Below are positions 8,192 through 17,595 of a stretch of 64,000 nt of DNA, piece by piece. The stretch comes from Gimesia sp. (GTDB taxonomy: Bacteria > Planctomycetota > Planctomycetia > Planctomycetales > Planctomycetaceae), in the NCBI GenBank assembly GCA_002706765.1, contig PAJV01000045.1, positions 1 to 64,000 of the forward strand. The letters run 5' to 3'. Position 1 is the first letter of the stretch. Every line of letters starts with the position of its first letter. The translations under genes and the position numbers were made by a program. The notes under the pieces are model-generated. The model saw nothing but the letters and a program-made list of their open reading frames with translations. It ran no database searches and had not been told where the DNA came from.

Positions 8192-9034
8192 GTGAACCGT
8201 CCTCCCCATACTGCCACAGCGCTTCCCGATCCGACTACTAATATGACGGAAGGCTGGCATTGCCTGCATTTGTATTATCGTGTTGACCAGGCAGCTTTGA
8301 ACCAGATTGACCAGTCCACCCGGGCCGAGGGACGCAGACAGCTGGCAGCCATTCTGGATGCTGAGGCGGAAGACGCCCCGATCCGCATGCAGACCTCAAT
8401 CGTCTCCGGCCACAAAGCCGATCTGCAGGTGCTGGTCATGGACCCGGACCCGATCAAAATCGACAGTATCAAACAGGCCATTCGCAGTTGTGGACTGGGC
8501 CCCGCGCTGGTTCCCACAAATTCATTCGTGTCCATTACCGAAGTTTCCGAGTATGTCCCTACGCTTGATCAATTTGCCGCGAAACTCAAGCAGGAAGGCA
8601 CAGACCCGGAAAGCCCGGCGTTCCAGGCAAAAATCAAAGCCTATGAAGGCCGCCTGCCTGCGATGAACCAGCAGCGGATCTATCCCGAGTTCCCTGATTT
8701 TCCGGTCTGCACTTTTTACCCGATGAATAAGTCACGGGTTCCCGGCGCCAACTGGTACATGGAACAGTTCAGCAATCGCTACGCCATGATGGCCGAACAT
8801 GGGATGAGCGGAATGAAGTTCGCCGGTCGCGTGGTGCAGGTCATTACGGCTTCGACCGGCTTTGATGACTGGGAGTGGGGCGTAACGCTCTGGGGTCGCG
8901 CTCCGGAGCCCATCAAAGAAATCGTGTATACGATGCGGTTCGATAAAGCTTCCGCCAAGTATGCAGAGTTCGGACCATTCTACCTGAGCTATATTGTGCC
9001 CCCGGAAGAAGCAATCGCCCATCTGAAACTCTGA
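8192..9034 (+). CDS. chdC: coproheme decarboxylase (HemQ/ChdC, chlorite-dismutase fold)
   Basis: 280 residues from GTG 8192, preceded by AAGG. ChdC converts iron-coproporphyrin III to heme b by oxidative decarboxylation, the last step of the coproporphyrin-dependent pathway. Diagnostic features are FYPMNKSR with the catalytic Tyr176 and propionate-binding Lys180, the proximal heme ligand His203 in MMAEHGMSG, and the closing stretch STGFDDWEWGVTLWG followed by YTMRFDKASAKYAEFGPFY. The distal arginine used by true chlorite dismutases is not apparent, which favours HemQ. It is slightly longer than usual, with extra sequence around 125-165. No other heme genes are adjacent. Confidence 0.92.
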   Translation: MNRPPHTATALPDPTTNMTEGWHCLHLYYRVDQAALNQIDQSTRAEGRRQLAAILDAEAEDAPIRMQTSIVSGHKADLQVLVMDPDPIKIDSIKQAIRSCGLGPALVPTNSFVSITEVSEYVPTLDQFAAKLKQEGTDPESPAFQAKIKAYEGRLPAMNQQRIYPEFPDFPVCTFYPMNKSRVPGANWYMEQFSNRYAMMAEHGMSGMKFAGRVVQVITASTGFDDWEWGVTLWGRAPEPIKEIVYTMRFDKASAKYAEFGPFYLSYIVPPEEAIAHLKL

Positions 9035-9084
9035 TGAGCTTCAGACAGGCGATGCAGGCCTTCCATCAATTTCAATGTCAGCTC

Positions 9085-10077
9085 TTAGCGGCGGAAGCGG
9101 TAGTTGCTGTTGGTGTGATCGAATTCCGTGGTCGCCAGTTCCGATTTCAGATTGATATCGGTAAATGAATACGATTCGATCAGGGTCTTTTCATCCAGTT
9201 CCTCAGCAGAGGCACTTGCCAGATCTTTGCTGGGCCAGCCAAATCCTCGCACGAAAATCGGCAGGCAGGTTTTCTGATCGATGTAGATTACCGATTTACG
9301 ATAAGTTTCCGATTCTTTGGCATTCGCGAAATGAGCGATGAAGCAGTAACAGTCTTTGCCGTCATATTTCTGATTGGGAATCATGACACATTCCGTATTC
9401 AGGTTCTCATCCAGATCCTTCTTGCGGAATTCGATAATCGTTTCCGCCAAAGCCTTGATACCGGCTTTGGTAATGGGATAGCGGGATTCCTGCATCGCCA
9501 GTGAACCGTAAGGATCCAGTTTGAGCGTGGGAACCAGTCGGCCCTTTAAGCCGCCCATTTTGACCAGCATTTTTTCTTCGTTCTGTCCATCAACGTAGAG
9601 CAGTTCCTGCCCTTTATCGCCGACGACCCACTTCATATAAACACTGAATGGTTTGTGACGGCATTTCAGGCTGATGACCTGGTTGTCAGACAGTTCACCA
9701 CCGACGAATTCCTGTTTGGAGAAGGTCGCCGTGTAATCGGGAATCGTATCCAGGTAGCGGCAGCCTTTTTCCAGCAGCAGCTGATTCATCAGAATCGCCA
9801 TCCGCCCCGTGAGCATGCCATTACTCTGTTGAGACTGCTGCTTTTTATCCTCGCCTGGCTTTTCAATCTGGTTCGGGTCTGACGAATTGGTGGGCTTATA
9901 AGCGATGACCGGAATGGGGACCGGCTTGGAAGCAACCAGCGCCATATCATTCGGATCAGCATCAGCGGGAGCGGGGTCAAAACTGAAATATAAAATTCCA
10001 ATCGCAGCAGAAATGATGGCCGACGCCATCACGTTTGAAAAATGATGTTCTGATCTGATTCTTAGCATGCGCATCAT
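9085..10077 (-). CDS. DUF1571 family protein
   Basis: About 330 residues from ATG 10077, chosen because AAGGA lies ten bases upstream; an in-frame ATG at 10152 has no such site. An N-terminal hydrophobic segment (ASAIISAAIGILYFSF) indicates a membrane anchor or signal. The main domain carries the DUF1571 pattern: CRYLDTIPDYTATFSKQEF, LKCRHKPFSVYMKWVVGDKG and LLYVDGQNEEKM, resembling LolA-like outer-membrane lipoprotein sorting folds. The function is not established. It is convergent with chdC and divergent from the isomerase-like gene at 10721. Family assignment is good; role unknown. Confidence 0.8.
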   Translation of the reverse strand: MMRMLRIRSEHHFSNVMASAIISAAIGILYFSFDPAPADADPNDMALVASKPVPIPVIAYKPTNSSDPNQIEKPGEDKKQQSQQSNGMLTGRMAILMNQLLLEKGCRYLDTIPDYTATFSKQEFVGGELSDNQVISLKCRHKPFSVYMKWVVGDKGQELLYVDGQNEEKMLVKMGGLKGRLVPTLKLDPYGSLAMQESRYPITKAGIKALAETIIEFRKKDLDENLNTECVMIPNQKYDGKDCYCFIAHFANAKESETYRKSVIYIDQKTCLPIFVRGFGWPSKDLASASAEELDEKTLIESYSFTDINLKSELATTEFDHTNSNYRFRR

Positions 10078-10720
10078 GCGGTACCATTCCTTTTCGGTAT
10101 GAAAATGCAAGGCACCGTCTTGTCTGAATTGAAATCGCAAAACGAAATCCACTCATCCGTGAAAAGACGTAAACCGGGCTTGCCCGTCGTGATATGATGT
10201 GGCCAGCACACGACAATCCCTGAGTGCGTCTGACAGATGTCTGTTTTCATAAAAGTCGTGCTCTCATCACTCTGAAAACAGAACTCTCCTGACCCGTGGG
10301 CGGCTCTGTTTTCAAAAACGGAGAACAATACGCTTTACGCGTATTTCCCGATTCGTGCATCTCCAGGTTCCGATTCAACCTCACTGTCAAATCGTCTTTT
10401 TTGTTATTTCGGGGTGGCTATGCCTAAAAATTCGACATTTTTACCAGATGAGTATTAGTAAAACTGATGCCCGATTTTTAATCAGCGCACACTCAGGACA
10501 AGTGGGGTTCAGATAGGATAAAACCCATACACTTGCCGCATACTACCCGGTTTCACACAGGGCTGTTTTCCAGGAACTTCAAATGGCACAGCGCAAAGCG
10601 TCCCGTTTTTTTCAGACCAGGTTTTATTTTTCTAAGGCATTCATTTACAATGATTTAGCGGAAACCAGATATATAACCTGATTTCGATATCTTCTCTCCT
10701 TTGCGAAAAGGTCTAAACCT
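10078..10720. other. 643-base divergent intergenic region
   Basis: No credible gene. It lies between two divergent starts and so should hold both promoters. One stem-loop is visible, GAAAACAGA (10274-10282) with TCTGTTTTC (10305-10313), in the untranslated leader of the minus-strand gene. The remainder is AT-rich without recognisable operators. Confidence 0.5.
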
Positions 10721-11680
10721 ATGAAATTGAATCGGCGCTCCTTTCTTCAATCAGCGACTGCTACTCTGTTCACAGGCCCCCTGATCAGTTCGCTTCCCGC
10801 TTTTTCCTCAAAATCAACCGGGAAGAGATCAATGAAACTGGATCTGTCCTGTGGTCGGATCGGCGTGGAGGCAGATCAGCGACAGGCGATCGACTATGCA
10901 CATCAATACGGATTCGAGGCCGTCGTGCCCGATGCCGGGTATCTAGGCAAACTTTCCGACAGCCAGCTGACGGAACTCAAGGCCGAAATGCAGGACAAAA
11001 ACCTGGTCTTCAGCGCTGCCGGCATGCCCGTCGATTTTCGCAAGACAGATGACATCTTCAAACAGGGATTGGCCACACTCCCCCAGAATACAGCAGCATT
11101 ACAAAGGGCAGGGGTGACCCGCACAGGCACCTGGCTGATGCCCACACACGCTGAGCTGACCTATAACGCCAACTTCAAGCAGCACACCCGCCGCCTCAAA
11201 GAAATCTCCCGGATCCTGGCGGATCACGGTCTGCGGTTCGGGCTGGAATACGTCGGACCGAAAACACTCTGGTCCAGCAAAATGTATCCATTTATTCATT
11301 CTCTGCCGGAAGCGCGGGAACTGATCGCAGCCATCGATGTCCAGGGAGTCGGCCTGATTCTGGACAGCTGGCACTGGTACACCGCACACGAAACCAGGGA
11401 CGACCTGCTGACATTAACCAACGCCGACATTGTCGCCGTCGATTTGAATGATGCCCCCGCCGGTCTGGAAATCGATCAACAGATCGATCAGCAACGGGAA
11501 CTCCCCATGGCGACCGGCGTGATTGACCTGGCAACGTTTTTGAATACGCTGAATGAACTCCAATACGACGGTCCGGTTCGCGCCGAACCATTCAATGCCG
11601 CGTTAAGAAAAATGCCCGCCGATCAGGCAGTCGCCGCAACCGCAACCGCCATGAAGAAAGCGTTCGCGCTGATTCAGTAA
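10721..11680 (+). CDS. Tat-exported xylose-isomerase-like TIM-barrel protein
   Basis: 319 residues. The N-terminus has a twin-arginine motif (NRRSFLQSATATLF) and a hydrophobic core, so export of a folded, metal-bound protein through Tat is expected. The rest matches the AP-endonuclease-2 / sugar phosphate isomerase family: LRFGLEYVGPKTLW with a metal-ligand glutamate, VGLILDSWHWY with Asp/His ligands, IVAVDLNDAP, and a late PVRAEPFN glutamate. These proteins act on sugars or inositols; the substrate cannot be predicted. AAAAGG precedes the ATG. Convergent with the YdjY gene, four bases apart. Confidence 0.83.
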   Translation: MKLNRRSFLQSATATLFTGPLISSLPAFSSKSTGKRSMKLDLSCGRIGVEADQRQAIDYAHQYGFEAVVPDAGYLGKLSDSQLTELKAEMQDKNLVFSAAGMPVDFRKTDDIFKQGLATLPQNTAALQRAGVTRTGTWLMPTHAELTYNANFKQHTRRLKEISRILADHGLRFGLEYVGPKTLWSSKMYPFIHSLPEARELIAAIDVQGVGLILDSWHWYTAHETRDDLLTLTNADIVAVDLNDAPAGLEIDQQIDQQRELPMATGVIDLATFLNTLNELQYDGPVRAEPFNAALRKMPADQAVAATATAMKKAFALIQ

Positions 11681-11684
11681 CGGG

Positions 11685-12635
11685 CTACTCTGCTTTCTCT
11701 TTATCTTCGGATTTATCTATGGCCAGTGTGATTTCAATCGTCACCGGCGTACCGCGCGGGGGAATTTTGTCCTTGTTGGCTTCGAACAGCAGGTTTCCTT
11801 CACCCGACGCCGAACTGGCGATATTCACATCGATGATCGCCGTCGGAAAATTCGCGACGCAGATCAGATCACCACTTTCTGCATAGTAGTATTTTTCACC
11901 CGTCATTTCATCAATGGCGAAACCACTGCCGGCAAAGATCCAGTCGGCTTTCATCAACCGGGGCTGACTTTCATCGTAGAACTTTTTGATCGCTTCCTGA
12001 AATGCCTTGTCCTTACTCTTTGCCAGAAACGCATCCCGGGTCTCTTTCGACATCTGGCCGAACCAGATCAATTCCTTGTATTTCTCATCGAACCGCAGTT
12101 CGCTTTTTTTATCGATGGTAACACCTTCAGGTAACTGCTCCAGCTTCGCGGTGAAATAGCGACTGGTCGCCGTCCGGACCCAGTTCTGAGCCACTTCGCG
12201 CTGTTCTTTTCCTGCCTTGTCTTTCCACACCAGGACGATATCCAGTTTCTGTCCCTGGGGAGGTTGAAACTTCGGGGTGAATTTGACAGGGGTCCCCACT
12301 TTGGCACCAATCGCCAGCAGGCCGGCATGAATGGCAGTTGCCGGTGATTCAATCGACAGGATCGATTCATGCTCTTTGGTCTGTTTTTTACACAGCAGCA
12401 TTTCCAGCACGCCTTCCTGCAGGCAGACATGCGTTTTCAATAACAGTTTTTTCTGAGCCAGATCCAGCAGGACCGTATTCTCTTTATTCAGCGCCACCGG
12501 TCCTTTCGCAGCTTTTGATTTCGCGTCCGCAGACCCTTCCGCTTTTTCCTTTGCCGGATCGGCGGCGGTGAATGCCTGGCTGCAAAGCAGTACGAATGCG
12601 AATATTGTTGACGCGATTGCTGTCTGTCGTTTCAT
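11685..12635 (-). CDS. secreted YdjY-domain protein
   Basis: About 316 residues from ATG 12635, chosen because it gives a clean signal peptide (MKRQTAIASTIFAFVLLCSQAFTA); ATG 12647 is an alternative. After a lysine/alanine-rich linker comes the YdjY hallmark: LEMLLCKKQTKEHESIL, then IHAGLLAIGAKVGTPVKF. The C-terminal half (WIFAGSGFAIDEMTGEKYYY, GDLICVANFPTAIIDVNI) is the usual continuation in planctomycete homologues. The domain's biochemical function is unknown. It shares the minus strand with the hydrolase/macro-domain pair but lies about 100 bases downstream. Confidence 0.78.
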   Translation of the reverse strand: MKRQTAIASTIFAFVLLCSQAFTAADPAKEKAEGSADAKSKAAKGPVALNKENTVLLDLAQKKLLLKTHVCLQEGVLEMLLCKKQTKEHESILSIESPATAIHAGLLAIGAKVGTPVKFTPKFQPPQGQKLDIVLVWKDKAGKEQREVAQNWVRTATSRYFTAKLEQLPEGVTIDKKSELRFDEKYKELIWFGQMSKETRDAFLAKSKDKAFQEAIKKFYDESQPRLMKADWIFAGSGFAIDEMTGEKYYYAESGDLICVANFPTAIIDVNIASSASGEGNLLFEANKDKIPPRGTPVTIEITLAIDKSEDKEKAE

Positions 12636-12733
12636 AAATCCATCCATCAGGTTAAAAGGCGGAGCATGCCCGTCGGTGACATACTGTTATTCTAAGTACT
12701 TGAGTCCAAAAGTCTGCCCTGATTCCGGGGGAT

Positions 12734-13609
12734 TTAGCAGATCTTTGCAGAAGAAACAAAATCGTTCAGCCAGTTGATGTAATCGGCTGTCAGCTGTTCG
12801 CGATTCGGCTCAAATTCCAGCGTATGCCGCGCCTCAGGATAAGTAATCAACGTTTTCTGATCCGACCGGATGCGTGAAAAGTAAGCTTCTGTCGCCAGAT
12901 TATCGATAATCTGATCCTGTTCCGCCAGCTGACAGAACACCGGACATTCGATGCGCGTCGCTGCTCCATCCACCCGGCGATCCAGTTCCCGGTTGGCCAG
13001 CAGAAATGCCACGCTCACCTCATGCAGCGCCAGCGGATCTTCCTGGATCCACTTCTGCCAGTGCGGATCAGCGGTAAACAGAGCCGGATCACTCAGGGGA
13101 ATCGGCACCCGTTTGTCCCTGATTCCCAGTCGCTCTGCCAGTGACAGCTGCATCTGCTGCACGGCAGTCGCTTTCACTTTTGCTTTGATCCCTGGATAAA
13201 GCAACGCCAGTCCATCGATCAATTCAGGTCGCTCTGCAGCCACAACAGCCGCCAGTTTTGCTCCCCAGCTCATCCCCTGCAGAACCACGGGTGCTGTCTG
13301 TTTCTGCTGTTTCTGGCGAAACCGAATCTGTGACAACAACTGCACGACATCCTGAACCAGCCGCCGCCAGTGTGCTGCGTGACCCCGCTGCTGCGCATTG
13401 AGCCCCGAGCCTCTGCGATCAAAAAAGTAGATCCGCGCCCCTTGCTCACAAAGTTGTCGGCACGAGGCTTCGTACCAGCCGGAATGACTCTGAATCCCAT
13501 GCAGGATCACCAGCGTCACCCGGGCTCGCTGATCTTCCGGATGCCAGACGCGTCCCCGCAGACGATAGCCATCCGAGACGATGAATTCTTCACAGTCAGG
13601 TGCCGTCAT
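12734..13609 (-). CDS. alpha/beta-hydrolase, monoacylglycerol-lipase-like
   Basis: About 291 residues from ATG 13609. A longer frame runs back to 13813, but that part lies inside the macro-domain gene in another frame and its translation is arginine/tryptophan-rich and unlike protein. ATG 13609 sits four bases after the upstream stop. Visible are the oxyanion-loop HGIQSHSGWYE, the nucleophile elbow QGMSWGAK, the acid in LAEQDQIIDN and the histidine in YPEARHTLEFE. This layout is that of serine-aminopeptidase S33 / monoacylglycerol lipases. No signal peptide, so cytoplasmic. The substrate is unknown. Confidence 0.85.
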   Translation of the reverse strand: MTAPDCEEFIVSDGYRLRGRVWHPEDQRARVTLVILHGIQSHSGWYEASCRQLCEQGARIYFFDRRGSGLNAQQRGHAAHWRRLVQDVVQLLSQIRFRQKQQKQTAPVVLQGMSWGAKLAAVVAAERPELIDGLALLYPGIKAKVKATAVQQMQLSLAERLGIRDKRVPIPLSDPALFTADPHWQKWIQEDPLALHEVSVAFLLANRELDRRVDGAATRIECPVFCQLAEQDQIIDNLATEAYFSRIRSDQKTLITYPEARHTLEFEPNREQLTADYINWLNDFVSSAKIC

Positions 13610-13613
13610 GTAT

Positions 13614-14153
13614 TCATACCAGCATGGTTTCCAGAATACGTGAATAACAGCCGAACGTCCCCTGGTCAAATAATACGAACCGGGCCAGTCTGATCTGCTT
13701 TGTCGCCTCCAGCCTGGTTGCCACCGTTCGCAACGCGATTTCGCCGGCCAGGTCAACCGGGTAGCGATAAATGCCAGTGCTGATCGACGGGAAAGCCAGT
13801 GACTGGCAGTCATTTTGCTCCGCCAGATCCAGACAGCTCTCGTAGGCGGACTGCAGCAGTTGTTTCTCTTTTTTTCCGCCTCCCTGCCAGACTGGGCCTA
13901 CCGCATGAAAGATATACCGGGCCGACAGTCGACCGGCTGACGTCGCGACTGCGCTCCCGGTGGGACAGCCGTCCGGGTAGCGTCGTTCCAGTTCTTCCAT
14001 GATTTCAGGTCCCGCGGCATCGTGAATCGCACCGTCCACGCCCCCTCCGCCTGCCAGGACGGAATTGGCAGCATTCACAATCGCATCCACCTCCTGGGTG
14101 GTAATATCCCCCCGAACCAGCTCAATCAGGGCAGATCCAAACTGTACGATCAT
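13614..14153 (-). CDS. macro-domain protein (O-acetyl-ADP-ribose deacetylase-like)
   Basis: 179 residues, a single macro domain. DAIVNAANSVLAGGGGVDGAIHDAAG is the classic ADP-ribose binding loop of the MacroD/YmdB class, including the catalytic-type Asn-Ala-Ala-Asn and GGGVDGAI. Later motifs are GSAVATSAGRL, IFHAVGPVW and FPSISTGIYRYP, where the second phosphate-binding loop lies. Such enzymes remove ADP-ribose or acetyl groups from ADP-ribosylated products. The likely operon with the downstream hydrolase suggests a shared clean-up role, but this is inference. Confidence 0.93.
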   Translation of the reverse strand: MIVQFGSALIELVRGDITTQEVDAIVNAANSVLAGGGGVDGAIHDAAGPEIMEELERRYPDGCPTGSAVATSAGRLSARYIFHAVGPVWQGGGKKEKQLLQSAYESCLDLAEQNDCQSLAFPSISTGIYRYPVDLAGEIALRTVATRLEATKQIRLARFVLFDQGTFGCYSRILETMLV

Positions 14154-14246
14154 GGGCTCTCAATCTATGATTAGAAATAATAAATCGCTAAGATCAGACA
14201 TTGATCCAGACAGACAGTATAAAATACGATACGTTCCGATCAAAGA

Positions 14247-15407
14247 GTGAACTCATCAACAATTCCAGCAATGATTGCGAATCAGTCCACCGTGATAAAA
14301 GTCAGCCTCCTCATTCCGACCCTGGATCAGTCCGGCGCAGAAAAACAGTTGTCTCTGCTCGCCACGTCTCTGCCCAGGGAAGAATTCGAAGTCCAGGTCA
14401 TCGCACTCACCCGCGGCGGTCCTTATGAAACATTGCTCCGCGATCACAATATCCCGGTCACGATCTTAAAAAAACGCTTCAAGTTTGATCCCCTCGCGTA
14501 CCACGCGCTGAAAAAAACGATTCAACAGCAGCAGCCCGATATCCTGCATACCTGGTTATTCGCTGCCAACTCCTATGGCAGAATGGCCGTCAAACGACTC
14601 TCTAAAACTCAGAAAGCCCCCAAAGTCATTGTCTCCGAGCGGTGTGTTGACACCTGGAAGAGCAAATGGCAGCACAACGTGGACCGCAGACTGCTGCCAC
14701 AAACATCACTGCTGGTGGGCAATTCACAAAGTGTCGTCGACTTTTATCAGGAGCAGGGCGTTCCCGCATCGATGCTGCGTGTGGTCCGCAACGGAATTCC
14801 CATCCCCGAAACTGGCGACACCGAAACCACCCGCAAAGAACTCTTTCAGCAACATCATATCCCCGCTGATGCACGCCTGATGGCCTTCGTCGGGCGACTC
14901 GCGCGGCAGAAGCGAATTGAAGACCTGCTCTGGACACTGCAGCTGCTCCGACAGATGAACGAAAAAATCATCCTGCTTCTCATCGGCGAGGGTCCCGAAC
15001 GAGCCAGGCTGGAGCAGCTGGCCCATAAATACACGGTCACGCCGAATGTGCGGTTTCTGGGACATCGCCCGGATGTCAAACAGCTGTTTCCCCTGTTCGA
15101 CCTGTTCCTGCTGGCCAGTGATTTCGAAGGGCAGTCCAACAGCGTGATGGAAGCCATGTCGTATGGAATTCCGGTCATCGCCAGTGATATTCCCCCCAAT
15201 CGTGAACTGATCAGCCATGGAGAAAACGGGTTTTTAACGTCGGTGGGAGACTGCACCGGATATGCACAATATGCTGAACGCATCCTCGCAGACCCTCAAC
15301 TCGCTTCCAATCTCGGCACAACCGCCCAAAAAAAGATGCAGCAGGACTTCAGTGTTGCTAAAATGACAGCAGGCTACGCTGCCCTCTACCGCGAAGTGCT
15401 CGCTTAA
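14247..15407 (+). CDS. GT4-type glycosyltransferase
   Basis: 386 residues from GTG 14247; ATG 14271 eight codons later is a possible true start. A GT-B fold enzyme: the N-terminal Rossmann domain begins VSLLIPTLDQSGAEKQL (the GGAE-like acceptor loop), with LHTWLFAANSYGRMA. The C-terminal donor-binding domain has FVGRLARQKRIEDLL, LIGEGPERARLEQL and the EX7E motif EGQSNSVMEAMSYGIPVIAS near residues 293-312. It probably adds a sugar to a lipid-linked or surface glycan. It ends 59 bases before asparagine synthetase; the pairing is common in exopolysaccharide loci. Confidence 0.88.
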   Translation: MNSSTIPAMIANQSTVIKVSLLIPTLDQSGAEKQLSLLATSLPREEFEVQVIALTRGGPYETLLRDHNIPVTILKKRFKFDPLAYHALKKTIQQQQPDILHTWLFAANSYGRMAVKRLSKTQKAPKVIVSERCVDTWKSKWQHNVDRRLLPQTSLLVGNSQSVVDFYQEQGVPASMLRVVRNGIPIPETGDTETTRKELFQQHHIPADARLMAFVGRLARQKRIEDLLWTLQLLRQMNEKIILLLIGEGPERARLEQLAHKYTVTPNVRFLGHRPDVKQLFPLFDLFLLASDFEGQSNSVMEAMSYGIPVIASDIPPNRELISHGENGFLTSVGDCTGYAQYAERILADPQLASNLGTTAQKKMQQDFSVAKMTAGYAALYREVLA

Positions 15408-15466
15408 AGAACTCGCATCACACAATCCGACCTTTCCTGTCATTCGAAGAGTAGAACCCGTTTAAC

Positions 15467-17479
15467 ATGTGTGGAATTACCGGTACCTCGTGGACCTCGC
15501 GAGACAAAAACATCTCGCCCGACGTGCTGCAGCGCATGACCGGTGTGCTGGCGCATCGCGGCCCCGATGATTCGGGCGGCTATCATTCGGATGTTCCGGG
15601 AAAATCGATTCTGTTTTCTGCCGATCCTTCCTTCACCGATTTTCAACCACTCTCAGATGTCGGTGCCGCACTCGGCCATCGACGCCTCTCGATTATCGAC
15701 CTGGGAACCGGTCACCAGCCACTCGCCAATGAAGATGGTACAATCTGGATTGTCTTTAACGGCGAAATCTACAACTACCAGGAACTGCGGAAAGAACTGA
15801 TCCAGCAGGGGCATCAGTTCAAAACCGAAACCGATACTGAAGTCATCGTCCACCTGTATGAAGAGCAGGGGACCGCGTGCGTCGAACGCCTGCGGGGCAT
15901 GTTCGCGTTTGCCATCTGGGATGAACGCCGCCAGCGACTGTTCATGGCCCGTGATCGCCTGGGCCAGAAGCCGCTCTTTTATCGCGAGGAAGCAGGCCGC
16001 CTGAGCTTCGCCAGTGAACTGAAATCGCTGCTGCAGATCCCCGGTGCGGACAGAACCGTGGACCCGCATGCCATCGATCTGTTTCTCGCCTATCAATATG
16101 TCCCACATCCCTGGTCGATACTCAAAGGCTACCACAAACTCCCTCCCGCACACCGGGCCGTTTATGAACAAGGCCAGCTGCAGATCGAACGTTACTGGAC
16201 GCCCCCGTATCAACATCCGGAATCCCAGCCCCAGTTTCAGTTCCAGACGAAAGCTCAATGGTCGGCCGCGCTGCGTGAGACGTTAACGGAATCCGTTCGC
16301 ATCCGCATGCGCAGCGATGTTCCCCTGGGCGCGTTCCTGTCGGGAGGAATCGACTCTACCATCATCGCCGGCCTGATGCAGAGTATGTCGGATCGCCCGG
16401 TACACACCTTCTCGATCGGCTTTCCGGTCAAACAGTTTGACGAACGCAGTTATGCCCGCGAAGCAGCGAAAATGCTGGGGACCGAGCATCATGAATATGT
16501 AGTGGAACCCGCAGCCCTGGAAATGCTGCCGCGGCTTGCCTGGCATTACGATGAACCATTCGCGGACAGCAGCGCGATACCGACCATGTATCTCTCGCAG
16601 GTCACCCGTCAGGAAGTGACTGTCTCCCTGTCCGGGGATGGCGGCGATGAACTGTTTGCCGGCTATGATCGCTACCGCGCGGTCGCTTTGTCTCAATGGT
16701 TTGATCGCCTGCCTGGCTTCGCCCGAAAAATGCTGACGGCCTCGATCTGGCAGAAACTGCCTGCGTCGGTAGAACAGAAATCATTTCGCCGTCGTGTGAA
16801 ACGTTTTCTGGCCGGTCTGTCAGTCCCCCCGGAACGCCGCTATCTGAAATGGGTAGGTATCTTTGATACCGAACGGCGTCACGAAATGTATGCCCCCGGC
16901 TTCAGGGAACAGCTCTCGAACTTCGACGCCGATCAGTTTCTGCTCGATGCCTACCAGCTCTGCCCGGATCGTGACTTCGTCACCCGGACCACGGCCACCG
17001 ATGTGCAGACCTATCTTCCCTGCGACATCCTGACCAAAGTCGACATCGCCAGCATGGCACACAGCCTGGAATGTCGCAGTCCGTTCCTGGATCACCGGGT
17101 CGCTGAACTCGCCGCCGCTATGCCTTTGAAATATAAAATGCACAAAGGGCGGGGCAAGCAGATCCTGACTGACACATTTTCTGATCTGCTGCCCGCATCC
17201 ATTCAGACACGTAAAAAAATGGGCTTTGGTGTGCCCCTCAATCACTGGTTCCGTAACGAACTCAAACCATTGCTGTTTGACGTACTGCTGGATCAACGGG
17301 CCATCGATCGACAGATTTTTAACCCGCAAGCGGTCGAGCAACTGATCAGTGAGCATCTGAATCGGCAGTGGGATCATAGCGCGCGGCTCTGGTCTCTGCT
17401 GGTACTGGAGCTCTGGTTTCAGACGTTTCTGGATCCGGTCTCGATTCCTGATCACTTCCCCGATCCGGTACTCATCTGA
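15467..17479 (+). CDS. asnB: glutamine-hydrolysing asparagine synthetase family protein
   Basis: 670 residues. Cys2 of MCGITG is the glutaminase nucleophile after Met removal. The N-terminal Ntn domain shows AHRGPDDSGGY, GHRRLSIIDL and FNGEIYNYQELRKEL. The synthetase domain has the ATP-binding PP-loop FLSGGIDSTIIAG near residues 289-301, SGDGGDELFAGYDRY, and DILTKVDIASMAHSLECRSPFLDHR. Activity: aspartate or another carboxylate amidated with ATP and glutamine-derived ammonia. Next to a glycosyltransferase, it may amidate a surface-polymer component instead of making free asparagine. About 30-60 residues longer than E. coli AsnB. Family certain; substrate inferred. Confidence 0.9.
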   Translation: MCGITGTSWTSRDKNISPDVLQRMTGVLAHRGPDDSGGYHSDVPGKSILFSADPSFTDFQPLSDVGAALGHRRLSIIDLGTGHQPLANEDGTIWIVFNGEIYNYQELRKELIQQGHQFKTETDTEVIVHLYEEQGTACVERLRGMFAFAIWDERRQRLFMARDRLGQKPLFYREEAGRLSFASELKSLLQIPGADRTVDPHAIDLFLAYQYVPHPWSILKGYHKLPPAHRAVYEQGQLQIERYWTPPYQHPESQPQFQFQTKAQWSAALRETLTESVRIRMRSDVPLGAFLSGGIDSTIIAGLMQSMSDRPVHTFSIGFPVKQFDERSYAREAAKMLGTEHHEYVVEPAALEMLPRLAWHYDEPFADSSAIPTMYLSQVTRQEVTVSLSGDGGDELFAGYDRYRAVALSQWFDRLPGFARKMLTASIWQKLPASVEQKSFRRRVKRFLAGLSVPPERRYLKWVGIFDTERRHEMYAPGFREQLSNFDADQFLLDAYQLCPDRDFVTRTTATDVQTYLPCDILTKVDIASMAHSLECRSPFLDHRVAELAAAMPLKYKMHKGRGKQILTDTFSDLLPASIQTRKKMGFGVPLNHWFRNELKPLLFDVLLDQRAIDRQIFNPQAVEQLISEHLNRQWDHSARLWSLLVLELWFQTFLDPVSIPDHFPDPVLI

Positions 17480-17595
17480 GAGCCAGCCTCCATTTTTTCG
17501 CAGGCAACCCCTTGAGCTTTGTTCTGTCATCCACGAAAATAGAAAACTCTGTAACAGTATTCCCGCCCGTCTGTTCCCACCTGTAAGAGATTCTG

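Noticed and set aside
13610-13813. N-terminal extension of the hydrolase frame
   Set aside because: It overlaps the macro-domain gene in another frame and reads as arginine/tryptophan-rich non-protein sequence.
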